From assembly GCA_024699855.1 (NCBI GenBank), contig JAMPIQ010000002.1, positions 8,246,001-8,310,000 on the forward strand: a stretch of 64,000 nucleotides of DNA, written 5' to 3'. Shown piece after piece: positions 41,091 to 55,051 of the stretch (position 1 is the stretch's first letter; each line of letters opens with the position of its first letter). Source of the stretch: Aphelenchoides besseyi (lineage: Eukaryota; Nematoda; Chromadorea; Rhabditida; Aphelenchoididae). Both the position numbers and the translations under genes were made by a program. The notes beneath the pieces are model-generated. The model searched no databases. It was given only the letters and a program-made list of their open reading frames with translations, and was not told the origin of the DNA.

Positions 41091-42253
41091 ATGTTGAGCG
41101 ACAGTGATATCACCGATTTCACGAAATTGGACAAAATAGGAGAAGGTGAACTCGATTTAGATGGTAGTTTGAATGCTTTGCTTTCAGGAACATATGGAGT
41201 TGTGTACAAAGGTCGATGCAAGAAAACGGGGAAATTGGTTGCATTGAAGAAAATTCGTCTTGAACACGAAGAAGAAGGAGTTCCGTCGACGGCCATCCGC
41301 GAAATTTCGATGCTTCTCGAACTTCGTCATCCGAACGTTGTGGACCTCCTCGATGTGATCATGCAAGAGAGTCGCTTGTATTTGGTATTCGAGTTCTTAA
41401 GTATGGATTTGAAACGATTTCTGGATCGTTTCGCAAATCTCGATCAAATCGATGAGTCGATTGTGAAGAATTTCATGTTCCAGGTGATTTTCGTTTTAGA
41501 AATGTCGTTGTATTTGTTTTTTTCAGATCTGTCAAGGAATGTGCTATTGCCATCAACGTCGTATTATGCACAGGGATTTGAAACCCCAGAATTTGTTGGT
41601 GGATGTTGAAACAAATACTATTAAGTTGGCAGATTTTGGTTTGGCGCGTGCCATTGGTATTCCAGTTCGAGCATACACTCACGAAATCGTTACACTTTGG
41701 TAGGTTTCGAGAGTTTGTTTCATTGCTGTTCATTTCTTTAAAGGTATCGGGCTCCGGAGATTCTGTTGGGTTGTCCACGTTATACCATGAACTTGGACGT
41801 GTGGAGTATTGGATGCATTTTTGCCGAAATGGCTCGCAACGTTCCACTTTTCCAAGGCGATTCGGAAATCGATCAGCTTTTCCGCATCTTCCGGTAGCTT
41901 GTTTTGCGTCTAGGCTTAGTGTTGTTATTATTTTAGTATTATGGGGACACCGGACACCGACACTTGGAACGACGTGAACACGATGCCCGATTTTAAGGCC
42001 ACATTTCCAAAGTGGCCCGGTGGAAAGATCAGAACAATAATGGGCAAGTACTTGTCACGCCTCGGACTCGATATGTTGGAGGTAAGTCTACAATTTTTTC
42101 GAAAAGCTGATGTAGTGATTTCAGGCAATGCTTCAATATGATCCTGTGAAACGTCTGAATACTCGCGAATTGCTCAAACACCCGTACTTCGATGACGTGG
42201 ACACTTCTACAATGCCGGCTGGAAACTATCGCGGAGAAATGGTTCTCAATTGA
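41091..42253 (+). CDS. cdk-1: cyclin-dependent kinase 1
   Basis: This is the mitotic master kinase. Exons are 41091-41145, 41188-41483, 41527-41699, 41744-41893, 41937-42081 and 42125-42253. The first two join to form the glycine loop [11 protein letters not shown], with the inhibitory Thr-Tyr pair at the usual site. Then come [41 protein letters not shown] with the activating Thr, [11 protein letters not shown] and [13 protein letters not shown], all diagnostic of CDK1. The C-terminal tail [14 protein letters not shown] closely resembles C. elegans CDK-1 ([13 protein letters not shown]), which supports a nematode source. All catalytic residues are present and the length is normal. It is transcribed in the same direction as the upstream secreted-protein gene and the downstream V-ATPase gene. 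Confidence 0.97.
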
Positions 42254-42344
42254 TTTCGACGTGATGTCTAACACTGAGATTAAATATTGCGCTAACGTTT
42301 GTATCTACATGTGAATTAAATTTTGCGCTCAACTTTTGGACGGA

Positions 42345-42350
42345 AATAAA
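42345..42350 (+). terminator. poly(A) signal of CDK1
   Basis: AATAAA lies 92 nt past the CDK1 stop codon. Confidence 0.55.
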
Positions 42351-42985
42351 CAATGTTGCTTCAAAGTTAGTTGGCTCGTTAGACTTCGATTAAAAGAAAT
42401 CAAATGGGCGCAAGAAAATTGACGTCTTGTGAATTAGACAATGAAGCGAAGTAACTGAAAGCCCACCGCTTAATCGCCTGCTTTTGAGAGATTTCCACAA
42501 GTAAAAGCAAAGTGATGGCAAGACGGCGATTGGAAGCTTTTAATCGGTTGACTGGAAAGCAAAGTTGATTTCTTTTCGAAACTTTACAATGCTTTCTACT
42601 CTTCGGCGACCACTTGTTGGGAATTCTAAGTCTCGACACGCTCCGCAGGCACAGCGATCGGTTTTTGGTCTTTTGGACGTTTTGCAGATTCCGTCGACGG
42701 ATTCAATGATCTTTCCTCTTCGCTTTTCGTTCAATCAACCCAACCGTTTCGTGATTTGAGTGCTCAGTTAGATTTCTTGTTTGTTTGAAATTTAAGTTCT
42801 TTAAGGTCTGCGTGACTGAGAGCCGTCCACGTGGTGAAAGTCGGAAACCAGAAACCTCTTTAGCGTTTTGTTATTCAGAATTAAATTTTGTTTGTCGTTT
42901 ATTCGTGTTATTCGGATCTTCATTTTTATTTGCTGTTTCAGGCTCGTTTCCTCTTACAGTCGTCAAAACGCCGCCACTTAACAAC
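42351..42985. other. intergenic region between CDK1 and V-ATPase E
   Basis: A minus frame at about 42560-42755 reads with four closely spaced cysteine or basic residues but has no ATG and no partner exon, so it is not called. A TTTCAG acceptor at about 42940, 40 nt before the V-ATPase ATG, may be the end of a 5' UTR intron or a trans-splice site. Confidence 0.4.
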
Positions 42986-43792
42986 ATGGGTATCTCGGAC
43001 AATGATGTGCAGAAGCAGCTTCGGCACATGATGGCTTTCATTGAGCAAGAAGCCAACGAGAAAGCCGAAGAAATCGACGCCAAAGCCGAAGAAGAATTTA
43101 ACATGGAGAAAGTGAGTTGTCAACGTGGTTGTTTTTATTTGTTTCTGTGTCTTAGGGTCGACTTGTGCAACAACAACGTACGAAGATCTTGGAGTACTAC
43201 GAAAAGAAGGAAAAACAAGTCGAGTTGCAACGCAAAATTCAACGTTCGAACATGCAAAACCAAGGACGATTGAAATGTTTGAAGGCTCGTGAAGATCATT
43301 TGCGTGCCGTTTTGGACGAAGCTCGTGCAAACTTGTCACGAATCTCCGCGGACAAAGAACGCTATCCGGCAATTTTGAAGGGATTAATCCTTCAGGTTTG
43401 TTCTATTTCCATTCGGGTGCATTCATCTGTTTAAGGCCGTCTTCCAACTGCTGGAATCAGAATGTGTTTTACGTTGTCGCAAGAAGGACGAGTCATTGGT
43501 CGAAAAACTGTTGCCGGAATGTTTAGAGGAGCTTCAAAAAGTCTGGGGTCAGCAGTCGAAAGTGACAGTCAACAAGCAAAACTATTTACCCGATGAGTCG
43601 GCCGGTGGAGTTGAGTTGTCGGCTAAAGCCGGAAAGATCCAAGTTATTTCGACGTTGGAGTCGCGTTTGGATCTGATTGCTGGACAAGTGAGTTGTCATC
43701 CGAATTGAAAAGTTTCAGTTTCAATTTAGATTGTTCCACAAGTTCGAACGGCCCTCTTCGGTCCTAATCCAAATCGCAAATTCTTCGATTAA
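42986..43792 (+). CDS. vha-8: V-type proton ATPase subunit E
   Basis: This is a peripheral-stalk subunit of the V1 sector, holding the rotary proton pump of endomembranes and plasma membrane together. The start at 42986 gives [20 protein letters not shown], the conserved N-terminus, then a long heptad-rich helix ([20 protein letters not shown]), [19 protein letters not shown], and the globular end with [16 protein letters not shown] and [18 protein letters not shown], ending RKFFD. Exons are split by introns at about 43113, 43396 and 43689. The length and ends match the family across animals. The C. elegans orthologue is VHA-8. Confidence 0.96.
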
Positions 43793-44761
43793 AAATTCAA
43801 ACATTGTAGAGGAGTTTTGAGTTGTGTTCGATGGATAAACTTTCGTTTAGTCACTTTGATTTTGTTATTTAAAAGTCAAAATTTCACTTTTTCTTCATCG
43901 TTTTTTCTTAATTGTAATCTTTCATTTACAAACAAACTATGAGGTTGATTAGCGATAGGAATGGCACGATATTGCTCATGTTCGATTAGTCTCTTTATAA
44001 GCTTCTGCTTTGTTTTCACCACGAATCCTAAGACCCTTTCTCGCATTCCCTCTGCCTGTCAAATTGAAACGATCCATTTCTCGATTGCTAAATCTGCTAA
44101 ATTTCTAGGCTTTGATCGTACGTTTTGGGTTAATTGAATAAACACAGTGGTAACTCGTGGTTGTTACGAAGTTACTGTAAACAAAACTGCATTGTAAGCA
44201 TAGCAAATCAATAGTGTTGATTGGAAGCAATCAAAAGTATCAGTTTGAACTTGGAAAGATTCATCAGCTGCTTGACATTTCCGTAGAAAAGAAGGTTGTG
44301 AAATCGGATCCAATCGACGAATATTCGTCAACCTCTTTTCATTCAAATCGAATAAAAGGAACGAAATATCAAATTGGAATGTCAGGATGGAACTCGATGG
44401 TAGTTAAGGTCGCCGACAACTGAGTAAACGAACAGTATCAGCAACCACCGCGAACGATCAACAGCTCACGGTAAGTTAACGCGCTTCGGTTTTCGAAACC
44501 GCGCAATTGGAAGAACGAGCAAACGGCGCAGAACGTAAAGAGACCCATTACTCTCGAGAACAGCCGTGTCGCTGTTTTTTATTTTGATTCTCATTTGAAA
44601 TCGCGACAAATAAACGTTGGAATGTTTTTTGTTGTCCCGTGAATTCAGCCACAAAAATAAACGTCCCAATTGGCACGTCCATTAGTCGGCGATCAGTTTA
44701 CGTCCATTTGCAGCGAAACAACGACGACCGTCTCTGAGCCCGTGACTAATCGAAAAGCAAA
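43793..44761. other. intergenic region with no secure gene
   Basis: A plus frame at about 44214-44423 (ending VVKVADN) has fair composition, but no start or partner exon could be placed. The rest is AT-rich. It contains the 3' UTR of V-ATPase E and the promoter of the Ly6-type gene. Confidence 0.35.
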
Positions 44762-45493
44762 ATGGTCAGTTTTTCGTTTCACCTTGTACCTTTTTCTTAG
44801 AACTGTTTAATACGAACGTTGTAGATCTCCTCGTCGTTGCGGCTATTCGTGCTTATCGTGATTCTGTTAACTCAAAAACAAACCGAAAGTGGATGGTGGA
44901 AAAAAGATCCAAGTTACAAGCTTTGGTGTTACGAGGGCTCAAGACTAATGATCGGTCACGATGCCCGTGAGGATTCATCGGAGTGCAAATCCATATTCGG
45001 TGTCAAACAGTATTGCTATCGTTTCGTTGCTCATTCGCCTGTTCACGATATGGTTAAGTTGGGCTGTGCGAGTTTAATGTGTTCGGTAAGTAGTCAGAAA
45101 AGATTAATAGGCGAACTTTAAATTTCCATTATTACACACTACAGCGCGCAAAACAGCGTTTTTGTTTGCTATTTCGTGATTCATCGCTTTCTAACGCAAA
45201 AGTCTTCCAATTCCCACGATCGTTAGGAAAACTCGCGCAATTTGAGTTGTTTTCAAAATCGGAAGCTCGCGAATAAAAATTTACAGAATGTCGTAGTGAT
45301 TGTTGAGAAGCTTTTTATTCCATTTTTGCAGCCAATTCGTAATACTTGTGCCGAATTTGAAATGGGAGGAATTGCCGGAACGCTTTGCTGTTGCAACGAT
45401 CAGTCTTATTGCAACTCAGCGCCATCAAGACCGCTTCAATGGTCACTTCTTACAACCTTCGTTTTTTTCGTTCTTCCCAAACTTTGCAATTGA
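44762..45493 (+). CDS. Ly6/uPAR-type GPI-anchored secreted protein
   Basis: The first coding exon is only the ATG (44762-44764); a 60-nt intron follows. Exon 2 (44825-45085) continues ISSSLRLFVLIVILLTQKQ, completing a signal peptide. Exon 3 is 45332-45493 after a 246-nt intron. The mature part has at least eleven cysteines and ends in CCCNDQSYCN, the CCxxDxCN signature of three-finger Ly6 domains. A C-terminal hydrophobic stretch (PLQWSLLTTFVFFVLP) without a following charged tail fits a GPI-anchor signal. Nematodes have many such proteins, some involved in neuronal signalling (ODR-2 and relatives); the exact relative is unknown. Without the single-codon exon the frame has no ATG, which supports the model. 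Confidence 0.75.
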
Positions 45494-45681
45494 ATTCAAA
45501 GGCCACCAACCAATGAACCTTAATCTCGTACGAGAGACAATCGACCAATTTGCTGCGGGTCTTCGATTTCATTTCCCAAATAAGATTTCTAATTATCGCC
45601 GTTTTAGTTAATTTAATACGCTCAATACAAGCATTTGTTGATGTTCACCCAATTAATAAACAAATTTACATTCTCAAAAGT

Positions 45682-46452
45682 TCATTGGGAGGTTACAGTT
45701 CCCTTTTCTATGTCTCGCGATTTTTCGCTTTCCGACGTCAATGAATCGCTCAAGTCGACGTTTTCCAATGAGAACATCGAGTAATCGGGGTCTCGCTTAC
45801 GCATCAAATGTTGTTCTTCCAGCGAAGCGACTTCGGGTACCTCCAAGTGAGTGTAAGCTGTTGGTTCTCGAAGATAGCGGAAATAGTCTCGAAGTGCCGC
45901 TGTAGCTGACCATTGCCAAAACAAGACACCTGCTAAAACCAAATGAACTAAAACAACATTAAGCACCAGCATCAACGTAACAAAATGCGAGGAAATTCGA
46001 TCTAAACGTAACGTCGAATCAAGATGGGTAGTCGAATTAAACTCACGAAAACCAAAGTGTCCGAGTATCTCATGTTGATAGAGAAAAACACCAACCGGAC
46101 AAACGATTGCAGCGACTGAAGCGCACAGGAAGGCGCTGATTAGGTAGTATTGAAACGGAAGCAAAGCTGCGGGATCCTGCGTTTTGAACGAGTAGGCGGC
46201 CGTGCCAAACACAATTGCGAAGATTGGAGCAACGAATAGTGAGGAAGGGAGAAAATAGAAACATAAAATGACACTAACGGATACATGGATCAAGAGAACG
46301 AACTTCACCACCGTCTAAAATGCAATATGCTGGGAAAGTGTGTTTATCAAACTCACCAAACAATGAGCAGAATTCATGAGAAAGCGAAACTGTGGATTAG
46401 ATTCGTCGTATTGAACATCATCGTTGAAAAGTGCCTTAACGTAAGTGCTCAT
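45682..46452 (-). CDS. four-transmembrane protein, family not identified
   Basis: Exons 46452-46358 (after a GT at 46356) and 46314 onward join as MSTYVKALFNDDVQYDESNP to a first membrane span beginning VVKFVLLIHVSVSVILC. Three more hydrophobic segments follow (about SLFVAPIFAIVFGTA, PFQYYLISAFLCASVAA and FVTLMLVLNVVLVHLVLAG). The last 70 residues form an acidic and serine-rich cytoplasmic tail with a YxxF-like motif (DYSMF) that could act in sorting. The topology is similar to LAPTM or MARVEL-like small membrane proteins, but no signature supports either. Its 3' end faces the Ly6-type gene, with the two stops 190 nt apart. Confidence 0.72.
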
Positions 46453-47324
46453 GGTCGACAAGAAAGTGAAACTCGCGACTCGATTTAACTCGAATGAACT
46501 GCCCGCAGTTCAAAGGAGATCTCGTTTTAAATCAACTCGTAGCCGATTAGAATCTCCAAGTCGGGGCTGATTGAAATCGGCGATTTCCGGAAAGCGAAAA
46601 CACTCAGCGGTTTGGTTCCTTTTATGCATCGTTGAACTTACGGAAATGCCAATTAAGTGCACAGCTCATGAATTCTAAAGATTGATTGCACAACCGTTAC
46701 ATGAAATTGAACGCATTTCTATTCAATTAACTCTAATCTAATATTCCAAAGTGGATGACATTATTCAGCAGTTGATTCACGTTAACGGTATCGCACGCAG
46801 CTTATTAGAACTCATTTGCATTCTATACAATTCTCAACGAAACAAAAAACCTAACAAAACTTTAATCGTTCTTTATTCTTCTGAACAAAACAAAACTTGC
46901 TCTCAATGCCGATGCCACAGTAAAAGATCAGGCCTGAAATCGAAACTCGTTATTGCGTGCTGCGAATCACCATTTACCAACCTATTCGGACAAATCGCTG
47001 AATCCTTGGGCTTCAAAAAGTCGCGAGAGTTGCCAAAAATGATGGTCAATTGTCAACTTCATTCATCGGCTGCATTGCCCGTCGGTGTTGTCAAGCCCCT
47101 AAAAGCGAGTGATGAGATCAATGAAATTGAGAAAACTTACTCGCCAAGGGATCGTTTTCAAAAAAGACTTTGTTCTTTCGGCCAGAAACATTTTCAGTAG
47201 TGAAACTCATCGGATTGCAGGTGTAGTTATATGTGCGTACGCCATCAAAAATACAGATTTGACAGTGCTTCACTGTAACGAGGTGCTATGGGTAAAGACT
47301 TTGGTCGATGATTTGTATTCAAAT

Positions 47325-47736
47325 CTAAGAATCAGTAAAAGTTCCTCCACTTATCGGAGGCGTCATGAATTTCTTCCTTTGACTGGCCTGCCGGAGCAAC
47401 CCGAGATATCTTAACTAGAAACTTTCGTCTGGACTTGGCGGATTGCAATCCCGATTGCTTCCGCTCGATCTCTTTTATGCAGTTACCAACCACTTAGATT
47501 CGATTTCTTGGAACTGCGGCCCTCTTTCGCTTCTAATTGATTTGCACTTCGGCCATCGGAACGGTCATCACGCGATCTGCATCCTACTAAGGTACTCATT
47601 GAACAAAGGGAATTGAAATGAAATGGTAGGTAAGAAAAAGAAGGAAATTTTCAACTCTAACTCACGAATATTCTTTTTTTGGAATGTTAGGTAGTTGCAT
47701 TTCGTCTACTAGTTCTTTTCTTACATCAAAATTCAT
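47325..47736 (-). CDS. possible small orphan protein, about 68 aa
   Basis: Three exons can be joined: 47736-47666 (MNFDVRKELVDEMQLPNIPK), 47532-47487 (SERGPQFQEIESKWL) and 47414-47325 (LRYLGLLRQASQRKKFM, then TPPISGGTFTDS and TAG). The phases agree and all introns are GT/AG. An alternative acceptor 19 nt upstream of the third exon gives a different open frame ending KWRNFY, so the C-terminus is uncertain. I do not recognise the protein; it is charged and probably helical. It lies downstream of the DYRK-type kinase gene on the same strand. I consider it possible, not proven. Confidence 0.33.
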
Positions 47737-48883
47737 TTTTTAGCAAAATTTTAGCTGCAGCATATAAACATGACGCAAAAAACACGAGCAAAAGTGCCTA
47801 CAACGCGAGCAATAACCGAAATTATTTTCGTTGCAACTTTCGCATCGTTTTTAGGATCCTTTTGTGTTCGAATCGCATTTTAAAGAGGAATGTTTTCCAA
47901 GAAACGAGTTTTTGTTCTTTAAAAAGATCTGAACGGTTCCAGACGCCGACTGCGTACTGTGCGTCCAAGATGCCAAGCCGCAAAACGACACGGTCAGAAA
48001 CCTTTGATGACAAAACTATCCTAAGACTCCGACAATCAAGTAACCATATTCTTCATCACAAGCAATTTCAAAGTCTCTAAAGTCAAAAACTCAGTTGCCG
48101 TACATAACCCTTCAATCCAAAACCCTCAGACTGTCGTTTCGTTCTTGGTCTTCACCAAGCAAACTGTCAAGTTCAAAACGAATGCCAACTCAATCCTCAT
48201 GGTCATTTCATTTTCAAGCCTTTGACTAGTTACTGAAGTCTATTAATCGGTACATGTTTCCTGAATGTCCATTTAAGTGTCACAGTACGTAGACACAAAC
48301 TCCTATCACTTTGACTTCTCATCGAGGTTGTAAGTTGAGAGTAATGTGAATCGCTTATTGAAAATAATCTGTAAAGTATGAATGGGAAGAGTCATGAGTT
48401 CTAGCAAATCAACTGCACATCTCACTCCCGCACAAGCTTGGTCAACTAAACTTTGATTAGAAATCGATTTGTCAACATTCTCGAGTGCAAACACATGGAC
48501 TTGCTTTTGACTCACGTATTTGTCGAAAGATGTTTCATTAGTTGACTCACTTTCTAGAAACAACCGAAGTGGACTCTTTGGCTTCTCTCTAAACCTTGGC
48601 GATAAGGATTTCTAGTTTACGTTTATTTTAACGTTCAGTCGTTGACAATCAACCGCGTAATTGCAATGAACGAAAAGCAAAGGTTTGTGAATGATGATGA
48701 AAGGAGTGGAAAAATTGGATGGTGAGCGAAAAAATTTCGTTTGTGTACAAAATTACGACGAAGAACCTCGCGAACTGCTGAGATACCAAAACAAAAACCC
48801 AAAATTAATAATAAATCTTATGGTTCAAATGGCAAATGAAGTTAAACAAAAATGGAATTAAAAATGATCATAAATTAAACTGA
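47737..48883 (-). other. AT-rich interval with unresolved open segments
   Basis: Two minus-strand open segments, about 48306-48595 (containing SQKQVHVFALENVDKS) and 47822-48013 (containing VVLRLGILDAQYAVG), have coding-like composition and nearby GT/AG signals. I found no start codon and could not connect them convincingly. They may be exons of a small gene, a decayed gene, or chance. The 3' UTR of the DYRK-type kinase also falls here. Confidence 0.25.
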
Positions 48884-50631
<1,748 letters not shown>

Positions 50632-53600
50632 CTGAAAAGTAAGTTTGTACAAAAGGAAACATTAAAGACACCCAATTAAGTGATGAATCAACACATTTCG
50701 CTCGTTCGTTCAAATCAAATCACGCAAATTGAAATTAAGACCGTCCCACTCGAGTAGTTTAAACTAATTCTCGATCGACGCAAAAGATTGTTTTCCGATG
50801 AACAGCCATCGGTCTTATTTCGTCAACAAAAAACAAACGCTAAAGGTCTTCTTTTCTGTCGAAAATTCTCAAAAAATATTTTGCATCGAACTCCAGTTGG
50901 CTGATCGGAGTGCGAATTAGGCGCTCGGTTTCAGAGAATCTCTGTGAGCAAAAAGACACGCAACGATCGTCTTGTTTTTATCGCAAAACGATCAGACGAT
51001 ACAAAAAAATTAGTGACTTTTTAAGTGCTTTGTCATCGAAAACGTTTCAACTTGCAAAAGCCAAAACTCACGCTTTTCCTATCGCACAGACGCAAATCGA
51101 TAGAACGAAAGAGCGACGAAAAAGCCGCGATTTCGACGCGCAGCTTCGAAAAACAAACGTTTTTGATCTCAACATCACGTTATTCTCTCAAAAAAGACCA
51201 CCCAGTGTTTCTGTCTGTCCACTTTTTCCCACCATTTCGTTCTTTTCAATGCCGAGTTTGACTCCAAAACGAAGAGAAATAAAAAGAAATGCACTCGAAT
51301 TTCCACCAGTCTCCCGCACTGACTGGTCACAACTTTCGACGCGAGCAGCTGTGAAGGCCAAGTGGATGGAGAATGGACAAACGGATGGGCCAAACCGCGC
51401 GATTGCGAACAAAAATTTTCACAATTCCAACAACGCGGATCTTGTCGATCCCGAGAAATAAACGGACTGCGCGGAAAACAATTAGACGCAGACACTCGCG
51501 CCTTTTCGGTCGACTAATGAGTGGATTTTGGTGCGCAAGAGTCACACGTTCCAACACTCTGATGGCTTCTGAATTCGCCGTCAGAAACAAAAAATGAAGT
51601 CTCGATTATTGATGAGCTTCGCTGACGCACAGGAAATGCAAATGCGAATCGTCGACTGTCTTTTACAATGTGCGTTAGAAACAAGAAAATTGTTGTTGCG
51701 CAACAACAAAAGCACTGGCAAGCAGGTGTCGATCAGTGGTTTCGTTGCACGTTCCTTCGGCGATGCGAACATTCCCGTAGGCTTAACTGCACCAAAAACT
51801 TATGTCAATTCGAGTGGTTAAAATAAAACCGACGTGTTAAGACAACAAATGAGTTGCTATTGGTTTCCCGTAGCTGATGACTAGGCGCTATGTTACCATC
51901 AAGTTCCGATTATTAACGGTGTTTTCACGTGTCCTACAAGAGCGCTCTTTTGCGCAGAAGATATGGACGCAAGGGAATCGTTCGACGTTTTGGAAACTGG
52001 GTCGCGCTCTGTTTCAAGGTTGTGAACCGAAAAATGGAAACCGATTTTGGATAATCAAAAAGAACACTCGGAAAGTCTCTTCATTTCATGTGAAGCGTGT
52101 TTCCGGCCGAGACTCGCATTTTTCTCTTCGCGTCGTCAATTAGAATTGCCGTTTTGGGCCGAAGAACAAAACCCGTGGACGGGAAAAGCGCCGACCGCCA
52201 AGACCCCAAAAAGAGTCCTCGAAGCAGAAATGCGCGTTTTTGTTACTGAAAAGTAGACGCATTTGTTAGCAGAAATCAATCGTACAAATCAAGAAGACGC
52301 AAGAAGCGAAAATGAACGTGATGGCTAGCGGATTCCGCGTCCCAACTTTAATCCTTCAGGTCGTTAATCGACGTGTTGGTGAAGGATCGCGATAATCTCC
52401 ACGTTTTTGTCAACAAGCAAGAGGAAGCTCAAAAGAATATTTCATCGGTCCTTCGCCTTCTTGGTAATGAAAAATCGGCTGTTTGGTCTTTTGGGATTAC
52501 CAACAGATTTTAATTAACCCGAATATTTTAAAGCAAGACGGAAGTTTTAGAGAGCGACAAAACGTGACGGCGGCCACTTCGTGCACGTCCCTCGACCACA
52601 CGGTTGCACGTCTTCGATTCCGATTCATCTTTGCCGTTGGCTTTCACAAACGACACGGATTGATACGCGCAGATATCCGAAGACTGCCATTCGTGTGAGA
52701 TGATTGTACGCGTGAGTCATTTGATGAGTCTTGAAAAGCATACAAACCGCGATTTGCGTTCTTATCAACGCATAGAAAGACAATTGGCATAAATCCAACT
52801 GCAAAATCGTGGGTTGGCTCGCGATGATCGCAGAGAGAGAGCAATGGCGTACCGGTCACAAAGACGGGAGGTCGATGTTGTGACCCGTCGGTCGCGTCTC
52901 TCGGCGCAAAACGCGAGCGCTCGTTTTAGTGAGTGGACGATTTGCGCATGTAAAATTTTGAATGACGTCTGATCGAGGGACACCGAATCGAAAGGCCACA
53001 GGTCGTGCGAAAGTGTTAAACTGATTTTTAACGAGTCGAAAAACAAAGACCGTGGGGTTTCCCTGCAGACGCAAAAAGCCCAGAGCAGGCAGCCGACTGG
53101 TCGTCTCGTCGAATTAAACGAGAGACACATTTCAGGCGGGGAAAACAACAAAAATGCGAAATTCAATTCAACCGCTTTTTCTGGCCATAATTTCGGTATC
53201 ACTCGGTAACAATGATCGATTGCTGCGGGTCATTTTGAGGCAAAAAACTTCTTCTTTTTGCGTCTTGAAGGTCACTTGCCGTGCGGATCGAAAGCGGTAC
53301 GCTTTGTCACAACTCGTCGCTCTCGATCAAAAAAATTTTGTTCGAAAAAACCTTCCAATTGCAAAAACGCACTTTCCGTTGCAATTGATAGCGAAACAAA
53401 AGCGCGACTTTTCACGTCGTTTCGGTCTTCGAACTGCAGCGGCGTGTCGTTGTCCGGGAAACCGACCGCAAGGCAAAAGCTCTGACTAACGACACAAAAT
53501 CTCACCTTAACGAATCATCGCTCGAACTTTTGGTCAACAACGGAACCGTCGGATTGGTCGGCCGTGAAGCGCGGGAATCGGAAGTCGATTGGACCATCAG

Positions 53601-54381
53601 AACATTCGGACTGCCTGAAACGGTGTATTTTAGTCTGATTCTCCGTCAGCGAAAACGCGACTTTCTCGGCGACTCCAAATTGAATTCCAAATGTGCGACG
53701 CAAATCAAATCAACGCAAACCAAAAAACAACTTCGAGAACGAAAAGTTAAGAAAATGTTGGAGTCGAAATGAGAACGTTGAAATGTTTGAATCATGACCA
53801 TGTTTGACCCACAAGTTTTAATTGCCATTCGTAGCTACTTTCAAGCTTTGAAGGTCCTATTTCAGCGATGATTCTTAACAGTTACATTGGCGTTTTCGGA
53901 ACACGAAAGAGCCAGAATCCCAACACAAAAAAGCCTATGGGATGTTTTGTGCGCAATGAAACGTTTTGAATTGCAATTAAAAGCAAAATCGATAGAAAAC
54001 TCGCAAGAGCGCCAGCGGCGAATGGCCGCAGGCCTCAGAATGCCGTGGAGAAGAAATCTCGTCGCTCGGTTTCCCCTTCACGCGAGTAATTAACCAACTG
54101 GCTCCAAATAACTCACTTGCATCCGACGAACTGCCGCCATTCGATCGATTCAGTAGTTCGGCCAGAAACGGAGACGCCGAATTAGAAGTCGTCTTTTCTT
54201 GGTCGGTTTTGTGCATCAAAACTTGGATCATAGCCAACAGCCAGCGGCCGCCCAGAAATCTAAAATTTGCGGTCAATCGAATTCATGAGTGCAAAGAAGC
54301 AGGTGGCCGCGAAAAGTCGTCAGTTGGGATTTCAATTCTTCGACCACTTATTGCTGTTCGGAGTCGTGATTTTTCGTTTCG
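50632..54381. other. 3.7-kb stretch with no recognised coding exon
   Basis: This is the longest interval without a gene. Many short frames exist on both strands, none with domain-like composition or joining partners. The missing 5' exon and promoter of the DYRK-type kinase (minus strand) are expected here, and the promoter of the coiled-coil gene at 54382 (plus) at its right end. No repeat, tRNA or mobile element was recognised by eye. Confidence 0.45.
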
Positions 54382-55051
54382 ATGGCCGAAAAAGATTTGC
54401 CAAAGTCGGTGGTTGATTGTGAGTTTAAAGCCCGATTCAACGTCTAATTATCTTTGCAGTAAATGAACGGATAGCGCAGTTGAATGGCGTGTTACAAAGA
54501 AAACAGGAAGAACTGGAAGCCGCGAGAGAGCGTTTGGACAAAAGTTTCGCGCTGCACAACACCATCAAAGCGGCCAACAGCGATTTTAACGAGTTCGTTA
54601 CACTTCTGCTGCAGGACAGCGAATTGACTCACGAAGTTGAAACAAAAATCGACAATTCAGAGGACATTCTTCGCGGCCTACGACCCAAACTTCTCTCAGC
54701 AGGTAAAACGAAATGCTCTTCGGTGACCATCAAAAATCTTTAGATTCCTTAGAAGGCCGCGAATCAGAGCTTTTCAGCGCGTTCCAACATGGAGATATTC
54801 AGGTACACGAACACGTTAATTAACGCCTTCTGATCAAATTAACCACTTAGAAGGTTCGTGTTTTGATCGAAACCGAAGGCGCTACCAACAGCTTGAATTT
54901 GCAAGAGTTTTGCTTTTACTTCGGTGGCTTGCGAGAACCGGTGAGCTTTCGAGAAAGCAAAAGATTAACCGGAGAATTGCAGAAACTGATTGCCAAGTGC
55001 CAAAAATGCTTGAAACTGATCATAGACGCTGTTGAAAAAGAGACCGAATAA
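54382..55051 (+). CDS. coiled-coil orphan protein, 179 aa
   Basis: Four exons join in frame: 54382-54418, 54460-54702, 54744-54802 and 54851-55051, with introns of 41, 41 and 48 nt. The product starts MAEKDLPKSVVDLNERIAQL and continues as a heptad-rich helix (RKQEELEAARERLDKSF), then an acidic middle (KIDNSEDILRGLRPKLLSA), and a helical end with two close cysteines (LIAKCQKCLKLIIDAVE). There is no signal peptide, membrane span or catalytic motif. I do not recognise the family; such small helical proteins are often subunits of cytoskeletal or trafficking complexes, but nothing here shows that. Splice phases agree throughout, so I trust the gene. Confidence 0.72.

Noticed and set aside
42540..42760. 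Minus-strand frame with closely spaced cysteines between CDK1 and V-ATPase E
   Set aside because: No ATG, no acceptor at a usable place, and it would end after one further codon block. Kept as unproven.
42987..43792. Bacterial contamination considered for the V-ATPase, succinyl-CoA ligase and SDR genes
   Set aside because: All contain nematode-style short introns and eukaryotic family features.
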